Below are positions 11,565 to 24,476 of a stretch of DNA of 64,000 bases, one piece after another. This DNA is from Reticulitermes speratus (taxonomy: Eukaryota; Arthropoda; Insecta; Blattodea; Rhinotermitidae). Made by a program: the position numbers and the translations under genes. The notes beneath the pieces are model-generated. The model was not told the DNA's origin. It ran no database searches and was given only the letters and a program-made list of their open reading frames with translations. The stretch covers positions 21,265,521 to 21,329,520 of the forward strand of contig JAJKFL010000042.1 of the NCBI GenBank assembly GCA_021186555.1. Direction: 5' to 3'. The first letter of the stretch is position 1. Each line of letters opens with the position of its first letter.

Positions 11565-11756
11565 GCGTATTTTACGTGCAGTTCCGAAAAGTGACCAGTA
11601 GCCTCGTCACGTCTGTCCGTCTGTACGTATGGTACAGCACGATTCCCACCAGACGGATTTTTTTAACAATTTCATATTTGGGATTTCTGCTAATATCTGA
11701 CGACACATTCCGATTTGGGTTAGAATCTAAAAAAAATACGTATGTACGTTTATGAT
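11565..11756 (+). repeat. Ancient interspersed repeat (same family as 840 and 62,172)
   Basis: Order 'ttacgtgcagttccgaaaagtgacc', 'gtcacgtctgtccgtctgtacg', 'ccagacggattt', 'atttcatatttgggat' parallels the complement of 840-1,012. More diverged than the other two copies. Confidence 0.4.
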
Positions 11757-13179
11757 AACATCTCACTGTCGTTCTTCACAACTGAGACAGTGTTCTCTGG
11801 GAGGAATAAGCTAAGACAGAAAACGTAGTCCACGATCAGTACATAACAACAGAGCATGATCGACAGTCAATTTGCTGTTATGGTATGGAAAAGTACTTAC
11901 ACGGAAATAACAGAGCGGAAGCGCTATATGTGCTACACCCTCAGGTCATTTCCTAACTTGTTACAAATATGTGCATTTTAGAATTACATCAGTCATTAAA
12001 GGAAGTTCGAATTTTCAAGCCCCCGTCCCCTGCCCCACCGTCAAGCACATTCTCCTGTGCGGCTGGGCGAAAAACACTGCAATAAACAGAACACCGCTCA
12101 GAGGCCAGTGTTCCTCCAAGCAGCGCCTTTATCTTGCACTTCTGTGCCACTCACACACGATCTTGGCAACAGTGCAATGCGCTCTCTCGCTTTGATCCAT
12201 TAGAAGGTTGAATAGAGTTATTCAGAAAACAGGGAGTGTTGATAAACCTAAATACCAAAGAAAGAACAAACTGCTAGACACTACTAGTACCAGTTGCGAT
12301 AACTACTGGTAGTGACGACACTGCCACCTACGATAACTCGCATAGCAAGGAATTACTCAAGCCATTAAACTGAGTCTTCATGTTTAAAAACGCAACCTGA
12401 AACTCCTATCGTAACATTTACACTCATATCGTTACACACCTTGCTCTTCATGAATATAGGGCTCACAAACAAAATAATGCAATAATGATATATACAGATA
12501 TTTTAAAAATCTTGAGGCGACGTTACAAATGCCTCCACTTCCAACAAATCGTCATGGCGTTGTGGTTAATTAGGCACGGGGCCAATTTTTCCTTTTGCCT
12601 CAAGAAAACAAACAGTTTGGATATATTATTGTTTACAGACAGAATCATACAAAACCCACAAATACGCACTATGGTCAAATGTAGGGCTTTTAATGGTAAA
12701 GCGTATGATACACATACTAGCCACTCAGGTTTAAAGGGTTAAAATAACACGCTCCCCCAATAAACGACCCAGCTCGAAAGTGAACACACAAAGGGCTAAT
12801 TCATAAAGATTGTGGGAAGGAAGGAAGAAAACATTCTGTTCACGTCACGTTCGTCTGTTGCGTCTGCCAACTCCTACACTCTACTAACAATTATTGTGTC
12901 TTCATTGCAAATTACAACTAAAATAACTGTTTGAGATCCTGTTGTGATCCTGATCAACCAATTCCATCCATCTCCCATCCTTAGAAACATGTCCTATATC
13001 GTCCTATGTCCTATGTCCTACACAGTGAGGAACTATGGTGTCCCATCACAACAATCGACTCCTTCTTCACCTGTGAACTACCAACTGCAGAAGATCTTGT
13101 TCCACGGACTTTGTTATGTGTCGTACCTGACTGCACGCAACAAACACTCCTTTAGAATCCAACAGTCGCTGTCAGCAAG
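11757..13179. other. Unannotated DNA
   Basis: No gene seen. A small 'gtcctat' tandem stretch lies at 12,990-13,020. The frame at 12,944-13,300 owes its 3' part to the LINE fragment that follows. Confidence 0.4.
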
Positions 13180-13265
13180 TAAATACCCCACCCTTTATGG
13201 AACACGATCGTTCATTGCCATGTTCATAAGATCCTATCACCGGTCGCTACTACGAGCCAGATCAA
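13180..13265 (-). mobile_element. LINE 3' end fragment (family 1)
   Basis: On the minus strand it reads EWIDLARSSDR, then after a break NMAMNDRVP and a stop. This matches the conserved C-terminus of the family seen at 22,436. Only the last ~25 codons survive. Confidence 0.65.
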
Positions 13266-14150
13266 TCCACTCGACACACTACAGTGTAATTCGAAGATAA
13301 TCCACCCACCTGCAACTACATCTTCCAATTTACGTCATCTGCATGTTTTGTGACTAAAGGTTTTGTGGATATCACATGGGCGTGCGAAACACTCTGGCCA
13401 CTTCATATTTGGTGAGAAATGCCTATTACGATAATCATCAATATGCAACTGTCTCTAAACCTCCTGTTACTTCTCTCGCTTTATGTCCAAAGATTCCTTG
13501 CTGAAGTCGTATCCCTTCTTAACAATCAGTCCCCTAAGTTCTAAAAGGAAATGTACTCTCGTGATGCAGTCGCACTGGTAATCCAAAACTGATGGGCTAC
13601 AATGTTTTTGTAGGTCCTCTGTCTTCCATTTTGTCCTGATATCTTTTGGTGAGCATTATGCATGTTCCAGTCTGGAAATGAATAGTTCATGAGCATCTGG
13701 CTGACAATAATTTGGGTACTTCAAATGTTATTGTTATAACATACATAAATTGTATTTAACAGGTACCTTCAAATTTTAAAAAGCCAACTTGTCGTTATTT
13801 GCCGAACATCAAGTGGCGGTACCACCCGAAACGACTATTTCATTCCAGACAATATGCATTCCTTCACAGATACATTTAACCAATTACTTATACTGAATTA
13901 TTACAGAGCATTGAAATTCTGTATCTACAAACACCAAACAAAGTATGACTGACTGTACAGACAGATAATCTGCACTCACCCCACAGTGTTGTAAAATATT
14001 CAGCCTCTCAAATGCACCATGCAGGACAGACATGTTCGGATATGTTGGTGTGCTTTTAAGCGTGTTACATAACGACGTCCCCTACTGCTAAGATTATACA
14101 GCATCAGTGATAGATAAATAATGGCCATGTAGTATTAGTGGAATTATATA
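13266..14150. other. Unannotated DNA
   Basis: No gene or repeat recognised. Confidence 0.4.
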
Positions 14151-14577
14151 ACACTTGTTGGCTACTAAGTGAAGATGGAATGATAAAACACTTGTTGGCT
14201 ACGAAGTGAAGATGGAATGACAGAACACTTGTTGGCTACTAAGTGAAGATGGAATGATACAACACACGCTGGCTAATAAGTGAAGTTGGAACGATACAAC
14301 AGATGTTGGCTACTAAGTGAAGATGGAATCCTAGAACACTTGTTGGCTAATAAGTGAAGATGGAATGGTACAATACTTGTTGGCCATTAAGCGAAAATGG
14401 AATGCACAACACCTTGTTGGCTATAAGTGAAGAATGGAATGTACAACACATGTTGCCTAACTGAGTGAAGATGAAGATACAACACATGTTGCTACTAAAT
14501 TACGACAGGGAAACGGATACAACATTGTTGGCTACTAAGATGGAATGATACAACACTTGATGGCTACTAAATTGAGA
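14151..14577. repeat. Minisatellite, about 12 units of 36-38 bp
   Basis: The unit is approximately 'aacacttgttggctactaag' + 'tgaagatggaatgatac'. The first three units are nearly identical. Later units carry increasing substitutions and indels (gccattaagcg, gcctaactgag, ctactaaattacg). The array therefore decays toward its right end. No coding frame runs through it. Confidence 0.92.
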
Positions 14578-15685
14578 ATAATGTCGACACGAACATTCGA
14601 GGTCACAAAATCTAATATCCGGTAACAAGGGAAAGAAGAATTTGAATTCAGAGTTCTCTCCAACTTTTGGCGTAACCGTGAAAAAGCCTGACAAATTCAC
14701 GCAGCTTTATTATACGCCTGGCGTTATTCGACGAAGTTACACATATACGAATTCAGTTCCTACGTCACAGAGAACATACTCCACCTCAATTAGAAATACA
14801 AACATGTTAATAGTGTTTGCAGAAATAATCTGTTTGTGAGAATCATAAGAAACGCACAAATACCTGCGTGGCAAAACGCGAAGTTTCGTAACGTTTCACC
14901 GTACACACACACACACACACACACACACAATAGGCTATAAACGGTAAGCCTACGGCAACACAACCAAGACACAAATGACAAGCTAAATAAATTACACGCA
15001 GGTGTCGTTTATTTATCTGGAGGTTATTAAGGTCCGCTATATCAACTATAGAGATTACGTAACGTCGAATGGGAGTATAATTATGTCAATTACATAGGAT
15101 GTAGACGGAAATCGTTGTGGTGCTATATCCAAGGTACACCATCGAACTTGTTCTGTAAGGACTGAGTAAAAGAACCATTTACGGGAGTCTTGACAATCAG
15201 GACCTAAGCTCAGATTCCAAAGGGGTATTTACGCTCTCTGGTCCGTTTCAATTTAGAATCTCCTAAAACTGCATCTGGTAGGCTTCCCTGGGCTGGGGAT
15301 CGGCCTATCATAAGGCTTTCACCTATACATGACACCAAAACAAAGCAAAGACGCAGTGCCCCAAGTAGAATCCCAGTGTCCGCGTGCCAGAAGACAGCAC
15401 AGCTACTGTGATTGGCAAGGGCACGCATGCTGGTGTAAAAAATTAAGCAGCAATAAAAAATTCTGTACAACTATTATTTATGGTTACATTTCAGCTACCT
15501 GAACACAGAAGGCGGCCAACTTGGTTGTGAGACTGGAGGTCAGGGCCTGGCTGATCCATCCCGCAACATACCTGGCCAATACACTGTCTCAGTATATTTC
15601 AATAATGGCCATAAAACTACACAAAATGATTCACTGCCTGAGAGAATCTGCGTTACGCCACGATCCACACAGACATTAAAAACGT
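14578..15685. other. Unannotated DNA with (AC)n
   Basis: An (AC)n run lies at about 14,903-14,929. The 86-codon minus frame at 15,210-15,470 (with 'SPAQGSLPDAVLGDSKLKR') looks like repeat-derived peptide I cannot assign to a family. Confidence 0.4.
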
Positions 15686-16117
15686 CTAAACAAACAGAAC
15701 CATCAAACGAGGAACGAAATCTGAACGTGGTGTTAACGTTTGCTGTGAAACATCCTGTGAACCAGTTCTGAGGTCTTTAACAGTCCATTCTACGTGGCGG
15801 CACAGGAAACTTTGAAACCGGATGGTTATTGCGTGAGAAGTAAACGTAATAATCACGCACCACTCACGATGTCTAAAACAAGACCGTGTCCCAAAACAGG
15901 TGTATAAAAAACAAACATGAACTTGTACTTTAAGGAAGCATCGGTGATACACAAGGACACACTGTTCACAAACTTCTCGCAGGCGGCAACACCGGCTTTC
16001 AGATTCACACTGCTCAGCAAGAGCGGAAGATGGCAGCACAGAACAAATAAGAATATCGCACACTTTCACCGTACAATCTCGCTCACTGTTGAGCATGTGA
16101 CATACATTCCATTCCAA
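15686..16117 (-). other. Unrecognised 143-codon open frame
   Basis: This is the longest open frame not obviously covered by a repeat. The predicted peptide is Cys-rich (many isolated Cys, no regular spacing) with no hydrophobic signal at the N-terminus and no domain I recognise. A plus-strand frame of 71 codons overlaps it. No splice context, Kozak-like context or conserved motif argues for a real exon. Chance is the likelier explanation. Confidence 0.15.
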
Positions 16118-16219
16118 CGAGGAATTTCTTAATCTTAAGGCAATTCAACCCCGTTGTGCTTTCAGTATAATCAGAATTACAACATATTCAGTCTAAGCAC
16201 AACAATTTATCATACAAAA

Positions 16220-16262
16220 TCAGCTACATGGTTCGGCTAGTATGTAGCCACCATCAGGCTGA
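16220..16262 (-). ncRNA. Decayed hammerhead-ribozyme-like motif (solo)
   Basis: On the minus strand: stem I TCAGC, box CTGATGG (expected CTGATGA), T, stem II GGCTa...tAGCC (perfect), GAAC (expected GAAA), CATGT as stem III, A at the cleavage position, then GCTGA, a perfect stem I partner. Two core substitutions should inactivate it. On the plus strand it is followed by a run of about 11 A (from about 16,266). It pairs in family with the copy at 420-465. Confidence 0.5.
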
Positions 16263-16904
16263 CTACAAAAAAAAAAACATTCAGTGGCACGGGTTTGAGA
16301 GCTCGCGTCTTACAGCTATACTGTTATATGAAAATACGTAACATAGATATGTAGCCTTAGGAATAAAATTTAAAAAACTATAAAACTGTGTTTGTGTAAA
16401 GTTTAAGAAAATACTGAAGTGAATATATACTAAGAGTTTAAGATACTGAAAATAGGAAGGTGTAGGCTTTCTTTGGGTGGGGGGGGGGGGGGAGGAGTGA
16501 CAGCCTGTATGTATTTGTTCCTTGTCTTCAGCGGTGTGACGTCAGAACGCAGATATTTATTCGAAGAGACTGGTGCTTAATTAGGTTGTTCTTATTTATA
16601 AAAACGCGTAACTGCAGTTTATAGACGTTTATATAACTCGAATGTTGATTTCTTCTTAATGTTCCAAGCATGTTTTCACGTACATTTTTATAAATTTACG
16701 AGACTCACTTCACATTATATGTTACAGATGGTTTTGGGCATGTCTATTCCTTTCGGTGCTTGTTTAGACTGAATATATTGTAATTCTGAGTAATTTCTTG
16801 ATAGTCGGAACAATTAGCAAATGCTAGAGGATCAAGTTACACGAATTCATTATGTATCGTATCTGACTCCACGCAGCCTAGTCCTACTTACAAATATTAT
16901 AATC
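16263..16904. other. Unannotated DNA with poly-G
   Basis: A G-run of about 14 lies at 16,478-16,492. Otherwise AT-rich, no gene seen. Confidence 0.45.
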
Positions 16905-16992
16905 TCTCAGCTAAATTCTCCACATTTTACGGAACCTGGAAAGTCATTACTGTATTCACACGCGCCTGCCACCGGTTGTTGCCCAGAGCCAC
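16905..16992 (-). mobile_element. LINE 3' end fragment (family 1)
   Basis: Minus-strand translation gives ALGNNRWQARVNTVMTFQVP, stop, then NVENLAE. This is the same terminal peptide and 3' flank as in the other copies. Confidence 0.65.
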
Positions 16993-18124
16993 ATTATTTC
17001 TATTATCCATTTTAATATTATCCTTGTATACAATCTAATGGTACCCTTATCCAAATGTCGGTCATACCAACAAAGTGTCTCCTGACTTTGCCTTCATAGT
17101 GTAACTTAGCAGTATTATCACAAACCGGCTTTTCTGTTCTTTACAGTTTCATACAGCTGGCTGAGATGACCCAGCTACTTGCTGGTTTCTCCATAAAATG
17201 GAATGGTTTACGTTCAGGCTACTTTATATACCAGTGGGTTTAACATTTAGAAATTCCACGTTGTGCTCATAGAGTGCATGTATGTGTTTTGTACGGTTCT
17301 CAGAACAAACAGCAATTCCTTCCCCACACAGCATTAACTGACTGGGTTTTATAACCGACACGGGGCGTGTTTACTGCGCGGCAGATAAATCCAGTTCGGT
17401 TTCGTTTTCTTCTTTAAAGGGATAATTGATAATTTACATAACTACGTGGGATAACGGGAAATTCATAATGAATTCAGTCAGCAAACATTTAGAACAAGAA
17501 GGGTGTCCGATTTAAATGCACCATTCGACGATTCCCCTGGAGATACAGCGGAAAGCCACAAAAGAAATGTAGGTCAAGAAAGCCGACAAAGATTCGAACT
17601 AATCCCTTTTCGATATTGGGCTTTCCAGCTACATGAACCTGCTCGTTTAATTTTTTGAATATCACTGCATCAGCTACACAAGTCGTATAAAATCGAACTA
17701 AGGGAACGGATATGCTCCACTCACACGGATGTAAACAGAAGCGCCCGTAGCCTCATTGGAGGTACTGAAGAAAGCATGAATATCTCAAGATTCTAGCTGA
17801 ACACCTTCCGAATACGACGCATAAGTACCAACAGTACACAACACAGTTCGGGTAACCAGTAACTTACTAATCTGTTATAACAAAACAATGTCCTTGTACA
17901 TTTGTAAGCCACATTTTGTACGTACATTTACAGGAGTTAATCAGAACACTTTCCGTACTTTGTTAACTCCTGCGATGGCTCGAGTAGTAAACATTATGAC
18001 TGTAACATAACTGTAAGGTACGCACGCAATAAATACTTTCCTCGAGGCAAATGCCCGGATACGGCCACTGCAGAGTCGCTTACACCAATATCGTACATTT
18101 CGCCATCTGCATGTATCCAGCACG
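16993..18124. other. Unannotated DNA
   Basis: No gene or repeat recognised. Confidence 0.4.
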
Positions 18125-18285
18125 GCCCTGCCACGGCTCCGGCAGACAGGCGACGGCCTCTCACGGTGGAGGCGCGAATTCGATCCTAGGCCAGTCCATG
18201 AGGAATTTGTAGTAGATGAAGTAACGTTGGGCCAGACTTTTCTCCGAATAGTTTAGTTTTCCCGTGGGTATCATTTACTCATCGC
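18125..18285 (+). mobile_element. SINE family D (divergent copy)
   Basis: tRNA-like head with 'cacggctccggcagacaggcg', 'cctctcacggtggaggcg' and B box 'GAATTCGATCCTAG', followed by 'ccagtccatgaggaatttgtagtagatgaag' and 'ttagttttcccgtggg'. These blocks align in order with the better preserved copies at 45,335 and 62,340. Confidence 0.6.
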
Positions 18286-18433
18286 CGAAGCTTTAAACAC
18301 TAATCTAAAAGCAAAGCTGTACATGCTACAGATGCCTGCGATATACGCAGTACCAATCAGTTTAAGAACGAACAAGCTACATAACATGAATACTGAAACA
18401 AAACAAAACATGGCAACAATTTTTTATTTATAT

Positions 18434-18550
18434 CATGGGTGTAAAAACTTTCTTTGGAAAAGGGCCACAACCGTCATTGTGGGATGGTCTGAGGGCCACA
18501 GTAAGTGGTATACCTTACTTGCGAAATTACTGTGCGATTTTTACAATATA

Positions 18551-18583
<33 letters not shown>

Positions 18584-18645
18584 CTTCACAAATGTGGCCG
18601 CTGGCCGCACAACAATGCGAAAGGCCGTAGGCTGAAGACCCATAA
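18434..18645. mobile_element. hAT-like MITE, copy 1 (degenerate)
   Basis: Begins 'catgggtgtaaaaact' and ends 'ttcagcc...atgggt' in reverse complement. Internal landmarks are shared in order with 24,485-24,710: 'aaagggccacaac', 'gagggccac', 'actgtgcgatttttaca', a central (TA)n, 'acaaatgtggccg' and 'ggccgcacaac'. The (TA)n at 18,543-18,582 is expanded compared with copy 2. Target duplication is not clear. Confidence 0.6.
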
Positions 18646-19089
18646 GTTAGATAACGTGTGTGCTGTTCTGTGCCTAACTAAAGCGTTCTGAATGAGTAAG
18701 GGCGGGTGAAAGCACACGTTCTGACCTTGACATCAATGGCCAAGACTGGTCAGGTTCACGCTTCCAGTCGCTTTACCCACCAAGAGGCATTCGTAATGTC
18801 GTGTCAAAAAACAAATATTCGGGCTTTATTAAATGAAACTGGTGACATATTACGGCCCTGCAGCATGAGAAACTGGGGAAACATGTGATACACCGAGAAG
18901 TTTTCATAGCATAGGATTTGAATAGAACCATCCTAGTCCCCTCCCATTCGCTCCGCCAACGGTCTGTTCCGTAACGAATTTGGATAGCGTCACGCTCACT
19001 TTCAAGCACTTAAATCTATCTACAACGCCAAATAACAGCACACGGTCAACGCCTGTAATACTTATACATTCTGCCCATTATCGTATTCT
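18646..19089. other. Unannotated DNA
   Basis: No gene seen. Confidence 0.4.
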
Positions 19090-19765
19090 AACACACACAC
19101 ATACACACATAAACAAGTGCACACATACACAGACCTGCACATACACATACATGCACATACACATGCACACACACCTCCACAGACAGACATACACACATAT
19201 ACACACATACACGCACGTGCACATACATATATACACATACCTGCACATACACACATACAAATATACATATACATGTACACATACACACAACTGCATATAC
19301 ACATACTAATATACACATGCACACATACACACATACCTCCACATACACACATGCACACACATACACACAACTGCACATACACACATACAAATATACGCTT
19401 ACACACATGCACACACATACACACAACTGCACATAGACACATATAAATATACGCACACACACATACAAATATACGCACACACATACAAATATACGCTTAC
19501 ACACATGCACACACATACACACAACTGCACATACACACACAACTGCACATACACACATACAAATATACGCGCACACACATACAAATATACGCTTACACAC
19601 ATGCACAAACATACACACAACTGCACATACACACATACAAATATACGCGCACACACATGCACAAACATACACACAACTGCACATACACACATACAAATAT
19701 ACGCACACACACATACAAATATACGCTTACACACATGCACATACATACACACACACCTGCACATG
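19090..19765. repeat. Compound AC-rich satellite-like array
   Basis: About 0.67 kb of ACACATAC-type repeats with higher-order structure: the block 'caaatatacgcttacacac' + 'atgcac' recurs near 19,388, 19,487, 19,581 and 19,715, interspersed with 'acaactgcacatacacac'. Long frames are open on both strands (up to 208 codons on minus, Cys/Val/Tyr only; His/Thr on plus). This reflects composition, not genes. Confidence 0.93.
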
Positions 19766-20599
19766 TCAACGTTTTCCGACTACGATTCACCTCGGATGAA
19801 ATCGGGCTAAAATTACAAATTCGTCTATAGAACAAAATAGAACGACACAATTTCAAAAACATTATTCCTGGCACTGACAAGATAGTTTTGTCTCACAACT
19901 AAATCGTCGACAGACAAGAAGTGAAGAGAGGGAAGGGGAGGGAGGCCTCGAAAGACCCATAAATCATCGTCCTGACATATAAATCACGTTTCATCAAACG
20001 TGGTCATGCTTCATGCCATACCAAAGGGCACTTCAAAAGCTTTCAATCAACACCCAAAATCAACTTTATGAATGTAATAGTTCTCTAACATGCAGTAACT
20101 TCAATAACATGCTAGCGCGCCGAACGCAGCCCCATATAAATGTATATAATGTTTAATACAATTCATCCGTGCGTGAAGTCGCGGCTGAACGGTTAAATCA
20201 CCTGCTTCACATTAGTTTAAGTCCCAATTTCGATTCTCGACATGTATGCGAGGTTCGCTGTCGTTCTCCTCGGTTTCTCTGGGCGAAATTTGTAACAGTG
20301 CCCGCAAATACGACCACACTGCTCCTCTGCACATTCTGTAAAATGCATACTTCAAAACATTGTTTTATACCTCAATACGCATTTCGTGGAACGTCGTTAA
20401 ACAGACTATCCCTAACAGTTTTCAAGGTCTTCAGACCGCCCTCTCAGCTTCTAGCCAGTTCACAGTCATTACTGTCCCCACACTTCAGCGCAGTGCTTTT
20501 GGTATGTAAGTTGCGCCAAGACAAAACCACACGCACCTGAAATTAGCTATTTCAGTTACAATTAATTCCACGAATAAACGCCCTTCAAATGCTACGAGT
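19766..20599. other. Unannotated DNA
   Basis: No gene recognised; the 123-codon frame at 20,169-20,540 has no domain I know. Confidence 0.4.
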
Positions 20600-20880
20600 C
20601 GCTCAGCTATTCAAGAAATTCCCGCCTATCATGAAGACTGAAGTTTCATTATTGCATTCACAACAGCCCTGCGCTGACCGCTATCGTAATCTACAAGGAG
20701 ATGAAACCAGTCCCTCATTTAAGATCCAATTTAATATTATATTCCCGCCTAAACCTAGGTCCACCGGATGGTCCCTTCACTAAAGGCAGTCCTACCAAAT
20801 ATCTTCCATACGTGCTGCATTCCCCACATCTTATCGCTCTTATTCTTCCTCGCTCTACAATCCGGAGTGCGTTTTGGCTC
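20600..20880 (-). mobile_element. LINE C-terminal fragment (family 1), longer copy
   Basis: In minus-strand frames one finds RMWGMQHVWKIFGR, then a broken region with NIKLDLK, then RRAVVNAIMKLQSS and stop. This is the order found at 22,436: a conserved basic segment after the reverse transcriptase, a G-R-P-rich stretch, and the terminal AV-N-MxL peptide. Several frameshifts are present. The plus-strand frames at 20,589-21,117 are its complement. Confidence 0.6.
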
Positions 20881-22435
20881 CCCTACAAACGTTCTTCAGA
20901 ATTCCAGTCCCCGAAGCCGACCCCAGTTGCTGACTTTCGGGCCACCTCAGTTTTGAACTACCTCTGCCTCTTCTTCCCTCGGCTAATTTCTACGCCGGGT
21001 TCACCATCATCCATTGCAGGGAGATGTCCAGCCCATCTCAGTCAACCTTACTTGACTATCTTCACATCAGGATCATCACCCAGTATCAGCTGGAACAGTT
21101 ACATGTCATTCGAATGAAAATTTTCTCTTCAGGGGCCACAAGTTGCCATCAAGACGAACTTTTCGAAGACTTTTGGTCTGATTATAGTATTAATATTTGT
21201 TGACTAACATAAATTATGACATTCGCCATTGAGTAAATTTCTACAGCCGCTTATTACTTACAAATTACAAATTCGAACACATTATTTCTTTATCAATTTT
21301 TATTTATTTAACTAGACACAACTGGATCCCTCAGTTCTGCAAAACACGGTTACAGAACAACTGATTCCAAACGAAAGACTACTTTATTATGAAGGACAGA
21401 GCGTCACGTACTGCAGCTCTTCTCACAATCCTGTCTACAAGGCAAAGGCATGCGCGGGCGCTTAGTGATTCATCGCCAAAGTTGCTTTTATTGTATCTTC
21501 TAGTCACTACGTCTGTGGCACAGGGTTAAAAACAGCATCACACCTCTTTAACCCACTTCCAAAGACACCGCTGTACATTTACATTTGAATAAACAATACA
21601 TATTGTCTGGATATGACTAATTTAGAGGCAGAAGCAATAAAATCGCGACAACACGTGGTCAATGAGGAACTGAAGAGAAATATAGTATTTAACTTACTTG
21701 TGGTTAATCGAAAAGTACAGGCTAAGATCAACTCAGTTTTCACCCACATTTGGTTTGTCCACTGCATAAGCCACTCATGGAGTGACACGGTCGGTGGACA
21801 TACCATTTCCTACATCAGCCTTCCCATAGTGCAGTCTTGACAAGACAACGCAGGAGCGCGCACATACACACACACATGCACGTGACAGCACACACGCATA
21901 CGCACATACTATGACTACCAAATAAGTTAATTTGGGCTTCCCAACAATAATACAACCCAATGTGTCATCGTTAAATTATTCATTTCTTTTGTTCCTGTTA
22001 TGAACCGCATCGCACATTGCACAAACAGCTCATCATGTAAAAATATACACGGTTATAACATATTTATATCTAATTAAGTTCAACTCTTTCCACTTTGATG
22101 AGTACTGTTGAAATAAACAATATTAAACCTTCAACTAAATTAGTAGTTCAGATACAATTAATGTTTCATTTAGTACTTTGATAGTCAAGTGTTCGCACAT
22201 TACAAGGGAAGTCAAAAGATACCGGCTTGCATCAAATCAGCATGGCAACTGTTTCCAAATGTATTTGATTTTCACAAACAGGGCTAAGGAGAATGGGCGT
22301 TTCGGTGCCCAACGTGAGAACAATCGCTGATTCACCTGTATTTCTTCACAGAGAACTGACACAAATCATTAGCATCACTGCAGGGGGAAGGTTAATCCAA
22401 CTGACTTCATGAAGAAGAATCTCTCATAAGAACTC
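20881..22435. other. Unannotated DNA
   Basis: No gene recognised; a short AC-rich stretch lies at 21,858-21,905. Confidence 0.4.
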
Positions 22436-22735
22436 GATAGTTCCTCGGCTAGTGAAGAAATTACTCTCATTTTATGGAATCCGAAGGTTCATTACTGCGT
22501 TCACAAGAATCTGCCACTCTTCCACATCCTAAGCCAGACGAATCCAGTCTGCGCGCTGCCACTCCATTTCTTTAAGATCCATTTCAATATTATCCTTACA
22601 TCTACGCTTACGTCTTTCAAGTCTCTTTCCTTCGTGTTCGCCAGAAACCCCGCATGCATGTCGTCTCCCCGATGCGAGCCACATGCTCTGCCCATCTCAT
22701 TCTTCTTGATTTAATCTTCCGAATATTTGCGAACT
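22436..22735 (-). pseudogene. LINE ORF C-terminal region (family 1), broken
   Basis: Minus-strand translation contains [19 protein letters not shown] near 22,730-22,675, the hallmark segment between the reverse transcriptase and the C-terminus of many animal non-LTR retrotransposons. It then passes through a frame change and stops into the terminal region, ending opposite 'ttttatggaatccgaagg'. At least one frameshift and several stops break it. This copy identifies the five shorter fragments in the window. Confidence 0.75.
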
Positions 22736-24476
22736 AGGAAGATTATAGTGTAAATAAATTTCAAAACTTATTCTTTTACCAAGTAGGCTTATGTACTAGT
22801 ATGTCCATAAAGAAAATCAGAACCCAAGCTGTGAACTTTAATTCTAGCATAGTACCTCTGTAGCTTCTCAAGAAGGACTCTCCTCCATGTAGTTAGTTAG
22901 TTATAGTACCTCTGTAACGTATGTGTAACTATTGTTAATTCTTGGAGGCATCAACTATTTAAAAATTCAATTGCTACCTCGCAGTAAACATTTTGTGCCT
23001 CAACTACAAAGACAAACTGGTTAATGGCGCACAGGGATACAATCGCAGTTTATTCTGAGAATCACACGCAACCAGTAGGCGCCAAAATGGAGAGTTTGAA
23101 GTGGCACATACGAGTTGCCACTGTACTTTAATTGGCTAAATAGTAAAATAAGCAACAAAATAAAGTCTTTACTATCTCTGATAGCCTTAAAGGGCAAAGT
23201 GTATTTGTAGCATGTCATCTTCTGCGACCTGTACAGATATCACACCTAACCCTACAGACAGTGGCATCAAGTACTTCCTTCCTACATAATTCACTTTCAC
23301 CTAGAGTCAGAATAAAACATACGCCTGAAAGTACCAAACCGAAACGTGCCTAGCCAAGATAGTATGTGGATCCTTGGCACAAGTCCACTGCAACACAAGG
23401 ATGAAAAAAAAACTGTGCGTATGGAACAGCATTAATGAGCGAGAAAATACTTGTAGAGACTGTTAAATGCAAAAGTTTGTGACAAGACGCAGTTTCGCTT
23501 GTTGGGTACTTCCACATTACTGGGCACTCTAATCTTAACACTTTCAGGAAAACAGAAATGTTGCTCTCTCTCTCTCTCCTCTTTTTTTTTCTCTTCTTCT
23601 TCTTCTTCTTCTTCTTCCAATGTCCGCAGATTTCTCTTTGGCGGAGTTTAGACGCTGAAGTAAGGCCTAAGCCAACAACGCGCATGCGCTCATCCAAACA
23701 CTACTGCTGTTTAGATCGGATACTCCAATAACTTTTCATATCCCTTGAGTGTTACTTGCATGAACAAATCGTTAATGGACACAACATGTCCTCCAAATTG
23801 TACTATTTACCATATATGGTTGGGGTGATGGAGTCGTTTAAGAAGTACAAGAAGCACAGCACGCACAGAAGTGAAGAGACCAGCTGGAACACTTGGGAAG
23901 ATAACATTAAAATCGGCTTAAATAAATAGGGTGTAAAGGTGCGGACTGGATAATTTTCTGACCAGATTCTAACGACTCTGCTCCAGAGTCTAAAACATCG
24001 CCATGTAGCATCACCACGCAAGACTTTCTCGAAGCATAATTCTGTTCCACCGCGGCAAATAACATGCTGAAATAAGAGGTGTCATCCTAACCAAATATCG
24101 ACGGCCTTCAACACCCCACTAAGAAGACTGAGATGCCGTATGATCAGACTGCGAGCTGTAATGATTGACCCACGGACGTTCTGTAAAGACATGTTAAGTC
24201 CACCACGTGAATACAATCCGATATCAATTGCAGAAAAACGTGTACCCACCCACCAAGAGGCCGAGAAACTAATATGACGAACAATGAAACATACCTTCCT
24301 TAATGTGACGTAATGTGAAACACATGGTGCACAAATTTTCCAAAAACCTTGCAAGCACATCGCAATTCTAGGCGCCTGAAGGTAGATATGACGCAAGTGC
24401 CACAGAGAGAACCCACAAATATTAAGCGCCATCGTGAAAAATTTTGCCGCCCGGGATCTGTGCACCCCAGGTGCAC
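22736..24476. other. Unannotated DNA with pyrimidine tract
   Basis: A (CT)n, poly-T and (TTC)n tract occupies about 23,565-23,618. The Lys/Glu-rich minus frame at 23,350-23,697 is its complement. No gene seen. The 160-codon minus frame at 24,082-24,564 shows no domain I recognise and ends inside the MITE. Confidence 0.45.

Noticed and set aside
15686..16117. 143-codon Cys-rich frame as a secreted or zinc-binding protein gene
   Set aside because: No signal peptide, no regular Cys spacing, no known domain and no supporting exon structure; listed only as an unrecognised frame with low confidence.
19088..19764. Long open frames on both strands (up to 208 codons)
   Set aside because: Composition artefact of the AC/GT array; only a handful of residue types, no start context, both strands open at once.
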